Made by a program: the position numbers and the translations under genes. The notes below the pieces were generated by a model. The model saw only the letters and a list, made by a program, of their open reading frames with translations, did no database searches and had not been told where the DNA came from. 64,000 bases of DNA from contig VWYX01000285.1 in the NCBI GenBank assembly GCA_013396525.1, positions 590,002-654,001 on the forward strand, in the 5' to 3' direction. Numbering within the stretch: the first letter of the stretch is position 1; each line of letters begins with the position of its first letter. Shown one piece after another: positions 1 through 9,900 of this stretch. Source of the stretch: Chaetorhynchus papuensis. Lineage: Eukaryota; Chordata; Aves; Passeriformes; Rhipiduridae.

Positions 1-400
1 AGGGGATTGCTCCCTGGGTTCCGTCAATCAACTTGGTCTTTCTCAAGAAGTGCAGACAAGGTTCCTGCCTGTGCAATGCCTCGGTGGACGATGGGGATGC
101 CCACATGCTGCACCCTTCCATCTGCTTTCCAGTGAGCCATTTCTTTCCGAAATCTGGGCCTTGGGGACGTGGAAATTCCAGCGGCAATTCACTCCACACC
201 GTACCCCATCATCAGCAGAGGGATGGCCATAAGGACAGAACGCTGCTCTTAAACAAGTTCCTCGCACTAAAAGCAGAGTATAAAACCCCATTCTGGTCAG
301 ATATGAGTTTTATGCCAGCATTTTGACTTCAGACACCTATTTCACAGCCTTTTTCCCTCCCGTGCTTCGCCGGACTGTGGGTCAAGGCTGGATGCCGCAC
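1..400. other. Upstream flank, no gene recognised
   Basis: Sequence of mixed composition before the promoter. The open frames here are short, overlap on both strands and show no recognisable protein family. From about 360 the base composition becomes GC-rich as the promoter CpG island approaches. I see no repeat element in it. Confidence 0.6.
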
Positions 401-433
401 AGGTGTGAGGGAGGGTGTGAGGGAGGGTGTGAG
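401..433 (+). repeat. Short G-rich minisatellite with a G-quadruplex motif
   Basis: Nearly three copies of a 12-base unit (ggtgtgagggag) run in tandem. The G runs at 409-411, 413-415, 421-423 and 425-427 have loops of 1, 5 and 1 bases, which is a canonical four-run G-quadruplex pattern. It lies about 440 bp upstream of the CLINT1 start codon, at the upstream edge of the CpG island. Confidence 0.8.
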
Positions 434-630
434 GACGGGTTTGCGCCGGGCTGTACCTGCCCCCGCAGACGGGCACAAGCCCTCGGTGCCCCCGCCGTGT
501 GCGACTGCCCGTGAAGCCCTCAGGACACAGCCGGGACAACCGCATCCCTCTCCGTTCATTTTCATCCCGTCCCGTCCCACCTCCCGCCCCTCAGGCCCGC
601 TCCCGGCAGGCCCCGCGCGCACAGCCGCGA

Positions 631-650
631 ACTACCACTCCCGGCAGCTC
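631..650 (+). promoter_or_regulatory. ZNF143/THAP11-like site 1
   Basis: ACTACCACTCCCGGCAGCTC resembles the known ACTACAATTCCCAGCATGC-type element, keeping the ACTAC start and the CTCCC-GCA core. It is one of two such sites 66 bp apart in the same orientation in the CLINT1 promoter. Confidence 0.55.
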
Positions 651-696
651 CCGCGGCGCCCCGCAGGCTCCGCGCCGGCCCCCTCCCCTCCCCGGA

Positions 697-716
697 ACTC
701 CATCTCCCAGCAGCCC
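697..716 (+). promoter_or_regulatory. ZNF143/THAP11-like site 2
   Basis: ACTCCATCTCCCAGCAGCCC keeps the CTCCCAGCA core of the ZNF143/THAP11 element. It lies downstream of the first copy in the same orientation, about 150 bp upstream of the start codon. Confidence 0.5.
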
Positions 717-737
717 GCGCGGCCGCCCGAACCTTCA

Positions 738-744
738 TTTCCGG
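738..744 (-). promoter_or_regulatory. ETS-family core site
   Basis: TTTCCGG is the reverse complement of an ETS CCGGAA core, and such sites are common near start sites of TATA-less promoters. It lies between the second ZNF143-like site and the GGC-rich 5'UTR. Only the core match supports it. Confidence 0.4.
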
Positions 745-831
745 GAGCGGCGCCGCGTCTCTGGCTCGGCGGAGGCGGCGGCGGCCGGAGCGCGGCGAGC
801 GGGGCCTCCTGGGGCCGGCGGCGGAGGGAGC

Positions 832-852
832 GGGGCCGGGCGGGTCTCCGGG
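832..852 (+). promoter_or_regulatory. CLINT1: G-quadruplex motif in the 5'UTR
   Basis: G runs at 832-835, 838-840, 842-844 and 850-852 have loops of 2, 1 and 5 bases. The motif ends 11 bases before the start codon on the sense strand, so it would be present in the mRNA. A translational role is inference. Confidence 0.55.
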
Positions 853-863
853 CGGTCGGCGCC

Positions 864-904
864 ATGCTGAACATGTGGAAAGTGCGGGAGCTGGTGGACA
901 AGGC
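864..904 (+). CDS. CLINT1: CLINT1 coding exon 1
   Basis: Encodes residues 1-13 and two bases of Ala14. The start codon sits in GGCGCCATGC, with a favourable G at -3. The exon ends at a strong gtgagt donor (905). It carries the N-terminal helix of the ENTH domain, which in epsin relatives orders on membrane lipid binding. The frame is open upstream to 405, but no ATG precedes this one in the promoter-proximal region. Confidence 0.95.
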
Positions 905-3900
905 GTGAGTACGGCGGGGCGCGCGCGGGGGGCCGGGGGCGGCTCAGCCGTGGCCCCTCAGCCGGGCCCGCGCTCCCCCCGCCCCCCCCAACATGGCCGC
1001 GGCCCCTCCCCTGCTGAGGTGGCGGCCTCACACCCCCTCTGTGCCCGGCTGACCCCAGCCCCGTTGTCCCTTCCTGCCTCCGTCCCTGTCCCCCGGTGAC
1101 TGCCCGAGGTGGCCCCTGAGCGTCTTCCTGGCGTGGCTTTGTGGCCCCTCCGGGGCTGCAGGCAGGGGTTGCTTTTCAGGTAGTCTGTGGTCTTTCCATT
1201 ATGGCTGGCTGCTTTCCCGTGCCTGTCGGGCCCATCTGGGCCCTTCCAGCTCTTGGTGATCAGATCTTCTGCTCTGGGAGCCCCCTCCTCTGCCAGGGTC
1301 CCGAGCTGTGTGTGCCCGTTTTGATGTTTGAGCCCTTGGAATCTGTCTCTGCTGGGTTGGCTCCCAGCGTGGCCCTTAGGCCCCTGAGGGGGAAACAGAC
1401 ATGTCTCTCAAAGTAGGAGGGGAGTAAAGAACCACCTGCACGTTTTCAGAGAGCTCTCAAAGTCACCACATGCTCTCTAAAGTGTTTCCTTCCTTCCTAA
1501 GCACAGCTTTGCCTGCAACTGCCATTGACTCGCCACCCTGGGCACTTCAGAGGTGGAGCATGGTAGAGGACTGAAATGCTCATTCACACCCCTGACACAT
1601 CTTTAAATAGCTCCGATATTTACAAGTTTGTTTCCTTGAATAGAGCCTCCTCCCACTGAAAACTTGTCTGTGGGCTTGGTTATCGTGATCTCTTGTGTTG
1701 GAGATGGAGAGCATGACGTTATCATTATGTGTGTCAGCCACTCCTTCAGTTTTGGCATGAGAAAAATTTGATATGGTGGAGAACTCAGCAAAGGCTGCTT
1801 TGCGTCCTCAAATAATAAATCTTCAGGGGAAAATTTGGAGCACTTCTCCATCACTCGTTTCAGTGGTGCCCAGTGATGGGACAAGGGGCAGTGGACACAA
1901 ACTGAAACAGAGAAGTTGTGTCTGAATATGAGGACAAGCTTCTTGACTTTCAGGGTGACATAGCATTGGAACAGGCAGTCCAGAGAGGTTGTGGAGTCTC
2001 CTTCTCTGGAGATATTCAAAACCTGGCTGGATGTGATCCTGTGCAACCTGCTCCAGGTGTACCAGCTTTAGCAGGGGGTTGGACTGGATGATCTCCAGAG
2101 CTCCTTTCCAACCCCAGCAGTTCTGTGATCTCGTTGAAGATGTCCCTGCTCATGGCAGGGGCTTGGTCTAGATGATCCCTAAAGTTAGTTTCCAATCCAA
2201 ACCATTCTGTGGTTCTATGAGTTGTGGAATGCTAAGAGGAATAACTGCCTGGAGGTCTGTAGATTGGTATATACCAGATGATATTAATGACAAACAGTTG
2301 TACCTGGCCTTACAAGTCGAAAGTCTTTCAAAACTGAGGTTCTGTTATAAACTTTTTTTAAAAATTTTTGTTTCTCCAGACAGTTTTTAAAGTGGCCTGC
2401 GTGATGTATAGGCTTAAAGATGGCAAACTGAAGAGAAATGTCAGCTTATTCATGATAATCAACTGTTTTGTTCATGGTGCTGTGTACTAGACTGAGATTT
2501 TCTAGGCCAAGATTTGGATGACATTCAAAAACTGCTGTGAATAAGTCTCGTCCTGAGGAAGTTGTTTACTTTTTACAGCTTCTTGTATGCAAAGTCAACC
2601 CTGGCTAAATTAGTTTTAATAATGTGACAAATGAGGTGTTTAGGAGTACAACCCAAATAGGCCTGACTTGAGTTCCAGGACCCTTCAGGGAAATCAAGTT
2701 TTTCTAAGTTTTACTCCTGTGCTTTTGTGTGTGTAGGATTAATGATCACTGTGGCATTATAATACTGTCACTGTTTTTAAAATGTTTACTTCTGAGGATA
2801 TAAGTTATGAAGTCAAACAGTACATCAAAATCTGAAATGGAAAAGACATTCTATTTCCAGAACAGGTGCAAGAAGTGAACATTTCAAATAATAAAGACTG
2901 GCTTTTGAATAAACTTCAGTTTTCTGGGAATAGCATTATCCAAATAAAGCAGATTGTTTATTTAAAAAAAAAAAATGGGGAGGAGGAGCAGGAGGAAAGT
3001 GGAGCCTGCAGAGTAAATAGTATTTAGAGGCATCAGGATCAATAGTCCCATTGTGTGTGGTGCAGATTTGTCATAATGTCTTCTGTCTTAAGGCCATGAC
3101 TTATAAAATTCTCTGCAGAGGAAGCTAAATGATATAATCTGCCTCATAAATAACAGCTGATGCTGTGGTAGCAGCATACTGAAGTTTAACAAGAAACTGC
3201 CTTTCTTTCCTTAAAAATGGGATGTGATTCTATGAGGATTTTGAAAATGTGCAAAGTGCTTGAAATTTTCCTAGTTCAAACTTTGATAGGTTTGATAGTG
3301 GTTTTGAGCTCTGCATCTTGGTTCCATATTCAGCTGATACTTATCTTAGAGTTTCAGTTTACTCATCTGGGGTTTATTTTTTTATCCTTATTTGTGTTTC
3401 AATGGCTGAGAGGTTGCTTAGGTCAGCTATTTCAACATGGAGGACTTTTCTTACACAATTCTCAGATATTTGGTGTGTGAAGCTTCAGTAAGGGGTGATA
3501 AATAGCTGTGGGCTACTTTAAATGCAGAAACTCAGGTAAAAATGGTGACCTGTTAACATTCATAAAGTCGTAGAACTGAAAAATAAGTTAGCAACTGCAA
3601 AATACATGTGAGAAACTCAAATTTATATTTAGTATTTTTGAAATATTTGCTCTCTGTATTTCTTCAGTGTGCTTGAAATTGAGCAATGAAGTTCATCAGG
3701 TAAATTCTGCTTTGTAATTCTCTTCACACCACAATTACATCTTATTTTTCTGGTAGCATTTTCTAGTAACTCCAAACTATGGATCTGCAGCCAGTGGTGC
3801 ATGAGACAGTTATTTTAGATACTGAGTGGTAGTCCTATTGTATTTGAAATTTAGGAGGAAGACTGAGTGGTAGAGTATTAGATGTACTGTTCTAGGATGT

Positions 3901-6900
3901 GATGGAATACTTTTGTTACATGTCTTGTTCTGCCTTTTGTTAACTTCATTGCTTTTCAATGCCAGTGCAACTCCCCGCCTTAAATATTAAGTACCTTGAT
4001 TAGTTTTGACTGAACAGGAATACCTTGTTTCTGACTGGGCATTGGGAATAAGGTTGCAGTTTAAATCAAATAATGAATAAAACCTGTCTGTACCTAGTAA
4101 AATCTGCTTGTCATAAGGTTTATTCTTGCAATTTCAAAATAACTGTCAAAATTCTTCCACCCTGTAATTTCTTAATGGGTACTGCAGTGTGTTCAAGAGT
4201 TCTTCAGATATGTGAAAAATTATATTGAATTTCTGGTTAGTTTGTAGTTTAAAAGATGCAGGTCTATACATTCTTATTTCTTCTGGAGTAAGTTCTGTTT
4301 CACGTTATTATGTGAATAAGTTAACTTAAGAAGGCAGCTTTTCACTTTTTTCAGTGTTCACTTGTATGGGTTCTTTTTCCCCAGTAATTCAAGACTGAAT
4401 TGGAAAGTAAACTAAACAACTGGAAAATAAATGCAGCCCTCTGTGCTCAGCTCATTGACCCCAGGACAGTGAACTCTTTAAATGGCAGAGGTTTCCGATG
4501 GCTCAGGGCCAGAGTGGTGCTTGGTGCAAAGTTGGTGAGTCAGGTGGCAGTTCTGAGTCACTCCTGTGGCAGTGGCAGAGATTTCTTGTTGGATTCTCTT
4601 TTGTCATAGGCTTAGGTGAGGGCTGCAGTGTAACTGTGTTGCCTCAGCATTCCAGGCAGGAGGTGGCCAGTTCCTGTGACAGAGCACAGAGGCACATGTC
4701 ACATACTCGAGCTGGCTGGTGGGAGCGTGAGCTGCAGGAACATTTGGCAGGTGGGAAGGATTCTGGTCTCCCGCTCTCCCACTGCTCTGCTGCAGCATGG
4801 GATTTGCAGCTTTGTCTCTGGATGCTCTGGTGAGAGCAGTCCCAGATATTGTGGCACCTGTGGCAGAGGGTTCAGGTTACCCCTTGCCTGCTCTGAAACA
4901 ATCCTGTAGTTGTGATGAAACTTGAGGCCAAGTGTTGCATTTACTGCTTGTGAGCTGCAGGAGTCTAAGGATCTGCAGGCTGCCTGGTACGGTGTAGAAG
5001 CAGCTTATACAAGAAAAGTCATATTTTTATTGGTCTTGGTGTATCAATACTCTGATAATCAAATCACCAAGGGCCTTAGCTGAGTTTCTCCTCACTGTAT
5101 GATAACAGAACTGGCAAAAGGTGTTGTGGTCACTGAGAGTGAGTTCAGGAGTCCTGGCTGTGGAAATACAGTGTTACGCAACTTGGTAACTTCGCTTTTA
5201 AGTTTTATTGGACATGTACATGTTGTGCTTTGTGTTCCCTGTGAGATTTCTAGGAGAGTTCTGCAAAGGAAACCCCCTGGCTTTTTCAAAAAAACCCCCA
5301 AGGAATATTAAGAAACCCTGTTAAAACAGGTTTTAACTTGGCAGAAGCTTGAAGGTATCAGCTTGGCCTAGTGGCCAAGTTCAAAAGCCAGGCCATCGTC
5401 TCCCTTTAGTTCTTTTGAAATTCCTCTTCTTGAAGCAGAAACTGTTGATTCATATTTTACTGAAAGGTTCCTGCATGTTGTTAACCTTCATGAGGGGGTT
5501 CAGCTCAAAGCAGAACACAGTGTTTGTGTGTATATAGGTAGCTCATTGGACTCCTCATTGCAATGACTTCTCTCTTAATAGAAGATGTCATGTTAACATT
5601 TTTGCTGTCTAGTTTCTGTCACAGACATGTAGGACATGCAGTAAGCAGTCTGGAAGACCTTTGGACCCATTGAGATCAGATTGCTGCCTGTATAACAGTG
5701 TGCTGAGACTTCACAGCCACTTTCTTTAAAATTCCATTGCCATTCTTAGCTTTTGTGATCTTCTGCATGCATGACCTTAATGTGAGAGAGCTCATTTTAA
5801 GCACCTTTCTGCATGTCAAAGGATAAGAAACAATCTCATGAAAAAAGGGATGAAGGTGACAGCTCTGAATGTAGTCAGGGCAATATTATCCAGATGTTCA
5901 TTTGCATTAGTTAAGGTGAGTGAGGTAATTGTCACTGACTTTTACTTAAAAATTAAAGGAGACAGCCTGTGAATTTCTTGCCAGGAATAGGAATATGACA
6001 GTTGCCATACTCCTGTTTTGTTCCACGCTCCTTCCGGTTCAGTTTTGTTCACCTAACTGAGCCCTGACTGCTTTGCTAGTACTGCTCTTAGCCACACCTT
6101 TCTGGTGGCCCAGCAGGAATGTGTTTGCACTCCCTTATGTTGTAGAGTGGGAGGTGAAGCGTTACAGAGCTGTTTCCATACACTTCACAAGCTTGATGAA
6201 TTGCCCCAGTATGTGATAGTTTAATTTCTTTTTAAACGGAGATCAAATAGTCTTGTTTAGAATTGATTATAATAGGGAAGCATTATAACACCTTAAAATT
6301 TATTTTAGAGGTAGGCACTTGGGTCCTCTGTTATCTATTCTGATGCTACAGCTGTGCAAAGAGAAAGGATTTTTAATGTTTGTGGAAAAGGAAGGATTAA
6401 AGGAGCTGTTGTCATGAGCTCCAATAGAACTAGGCAGGGGAGAAGTTCTTCTGGTTGATAAACAGCATGTTTTCTTTAGTGTTTCTAATTGTACAATCTG
6501 TAAAGAGGAGGGTGAATTATTGGTAAAATAGAGTGAATTACTGCTTCGATTGTCATTCCAGTTTCTCGCTGTTGTAGCCTAAAGCATGTAATGAGACCTT
6601 GCACTTCACTCCCAGGTCACAGACAGGGAAGCTAGTAAGATAATTCTGTCAAGCAAAGCAAGTGACATTATGCTGGTAACAGTTAAAATTCTGAATTTGT
6701 TGAGTTCCAGTCTCATTTTGTTGTCTGCTACCTCATGCTCTGTCTGCAAGATACTAATGTGATAAATGCACACCAGTCATTTACCCTACAATTACAGACC
6801 TTACAGTTGACTTTTGGTTGCTCATTGCTTGTAGAATGCTCATGTTTGCCCAGCATGTAGGCAGGATCCCATGTATCCTTAGCTGGGGGCTTTCCATCCT

Positions 6901-9900
6901 CCAGTCTAACTGCCTTCTCTTTGTAATGTGCCTGTAATTGTTCTTATTTACGGGCGATTTTCTTGTGCTTCATGGATTTGTCCACCCAGACGACTGAGCT
7001 CTCTAATGAAATGCTGTTTGCTGGTTCAGTAATAGCAGGTATTGTTGTAAATGATCCATCATATATCCAGCAAAAGGGTAAATGACTGTCTAACACTTGT
7101 CCATTGCTATCTGAGTCTCCTGGAAACTGCTTTGCTTCAGTTCCAGGATCATTTAGTTTTCTCTATATTTAAGATTTATTTTGGTTTGCATAAGCAAGAT
7201 CTTCAGGGCAGCGAAGACTTCTGTAGTTTTATGTAAGGGACAGTTAACCCTCACTGCATGAGTTATCCTCCAATTGCTGCTAAAGAGGAGTCCTGCTGAT
7301 AACTGCTTTAAGAACAGCATTTTGTATTATTATTACAAGCAAGATGATGATGATGATCAGCCCTATAAGGGCTTGTCCTCTGCCTGGTTTCTAGAAAGCT
7401 GAGAGAGAGAAGAAAGTCTTGGCAATACAAAGGAAGACTGGATTTGAGCATCGCATTTGGCTCTGCAGCCAGGCGTGGCTGTGTCTGTCAAGCACTTGTA
7501 ACAGCAAGTTACTTCTTAGGACTTTCCTCCTTCCCTTACAAAACTTCCAGAAAGTTGCTGGTATTAATAAGGAATAAAAAGGCTTCTAGTCTTTGGGCCA
7601 TGTAATTGAGTATGAGAGATAAGCATCTGTGAAAGTATTATGCTCTGTTATCTCACGTACATAGATACGGTGTTCTCTTGTTTGAATATTCAGCTGGTGG
7701 AGTAATCCATCCAACAGGCAAATCTGACATGCTGATGAATTTATTAAGAGTTGGCATAAGGTAGTTGTGGCCAAGCACACGGGTTTCATCAGCACACTCC
7801 AAGTGGTGCTTTTGTAAGTGCTCTTTCAAATGCGTTATTGCCATTTTACGCCCTGTGGTAGCTGACAATAGTCTGTTTTATGTTGTGTAAGGCTAGCTAA
7901 GGTGTTGGCTTTATGTATTTTCAGGGAATCTAAGTGATGTATGTGTGACAACTTCTGTGTTCTTGAAAAGTTTCTAAGGCAGAGCTTTGCGTGTCCTTGC
8001 CAAACAGGACTGGGCTGCTTCTTGGGGAGTGCATGAAGCTGGTCAAAGATAAGAGCTTTACCTACATCACTGTGTGCAGCTGTGCTCAAAAGGATCAAGG
8101 TGCTTAAGTCACTTCTATGCTAATTCCTCTTGGTTGTGTTGCCAGTTAGTGTATTGCAAAATATTAGCTGATTTGCATAATTATTTCATATACAAGGTAT
8201 AATTACTTCCAAAGCATTGGGCAAATGTTGGACACACTACTGCTTTCTCTCCTCAGACTTTGCTATTTCAGTGTGCTAAGTTGTTGCAGTGTTTCCTGAA
8301 ATACAATCTTGAAATGCTGATCTGATTCTTTTATATCAAGTGTTAAATGAATTTCTGTATTTATATGAAAATAATAATTTTTTCTGAAAACAAAGATGAG
8401 CCATTGGAGAATGAGTGAAGCATTGCTTCACAGCTTGGTAGGTTAAGAACACAAAAATGTAATGATTGAGAGTTGTGTGCTTCATTTTGGAGTATTTGGA
8501 ATTTCTGTCATTGATTTATTCTGAAGTTTGGGTACAGCTTGTCCAAAGTCATAATACAAGAATTCCAATTTGAACTCATCTCCAACATGAAGAGTGTGAC
8601 TGACCTGTTGACCTGTTGCTTCAAGTATGTTTCAAATACTTTGCTGGCATGTGCTTGATGAGGAACTTCAGCTTCCAAATTACCACAGTGTGCTCTGAAC
8701 TTAAATTGAGACAGTATTTAAAGAAGATGGCCGGGAAATTGAAACTTGAGAAGAGCTGTTCCCTTTGATAGTTCTTTTACTGATATAAAGATGTACAGTA
8801 TGGCTGTTTCACAGACTTTGTTTAAATGCTTATCTGAATTTTTTTGTATTCATAAAGCAAAACTAATGTAAGACAAGTGAATGAAAAGCTGAATTAGTAG
8901 CAAATGTAGCAAGTGAATAAAGTAGTCAGATTTACAGTTGGTCTTTTTCCAGCTCCTTGTGCTATTCTGGATCTTAGTGACAAGGGTCAAACGTGGATGC
9001 AGTCAGAGACAAGGATTGACAGCCTCTGTTGTGTTTCAGTTTGGAGCAGGAGCTTTATTTACCTGTTCCATTTGGAAGGAAGAGCTGGTACACAGCTAAA
9101 GCTTAAAGGATGCTTGGTAGCCTCTTTAGAAAGAGCAGTTGTGTAGAAGAGCATAACTCTCCAGGACAAAATGGTCCTTCTGTTCTGCCTCTCTGCAAAA
9201 CAAGATCTGATTCTAACTGGGGTGTACTCTATTTTTTTAAAGTATGCTAAGGTAAGGTCATGTGAAATTGTTACAAGTTGGTACCTTTTTTCCAGAAAGC
9301 TGTGTAGGCTGTGGTGCTCTGAGTTACTCCTGAGTATTTTTTCAGTAACAGTTAGGAAGAGTTTTATTACTTATTCTTGCATTGTGTGCTGTGTAATGAT
9401 GGTGTTTGGGTTGCTGTGCAAGGAACTGGATAGAGGAACAGACCCAACTGGAAGCTCTTTCTCTCCCAAAAGGACTTTATAGATTATCTGGTTTTGAGTT
9501 AGAGTAGTTGCCTAAACTTGTTTGCTGTACAACGGTGTTGCACGTTTGAGGAAGCAGTGTTGAGATGGGAGGGGAGAGGAGAGGGACCCTTAAAGCTCTG
9601 GTGTAAGTGAAGAACATTGTACACAACTCCCCTTATAGTTGCCCTGAAGTCTCAAACACAATCAGCACTTTCACCAATAAGAAAACATAACCTAAGCCGT
9701 GAAATCTGAGTTTGTAGTTTCACAGTCGTTGTAAGCGTAGGCTGATGGGAAAAGAGGTTTCACAGCCTCCCGTCTGCCACAGCCTGCACACTTCTCTCCC
9801 TTTTGCTGGCACTTGCAGACTTTCTGCTTGATGAATCTCTGACTAACCAGTTGTTTTTGCCAATTTAGTTCTCCCCTGGATTGGTTCCCTGGTATAGTTA

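Larger units (their letters stand above)
540..1060 (+). promoter_or_regulatory. CLINT1: CpG-island promoter of CLINT1
   Basis: A very GC-rich, CpG-dense segment surrounds the first coding exon and has no TATA box near the start codon, as is typical of housekeeping promoters. It contains two ZNF143/THAP11-like sites (631-650, 697-716) and an ETS-type TTCCGG core at 739-744. No ATG occurs between about 601 and the start codon at 864, so the 5'UTR from any start site in this interval has no upstream AUG. The exact transcription start cannot be fixed from sequence alone, but roughly 650-780 is plausible. Confidence 0.85.
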
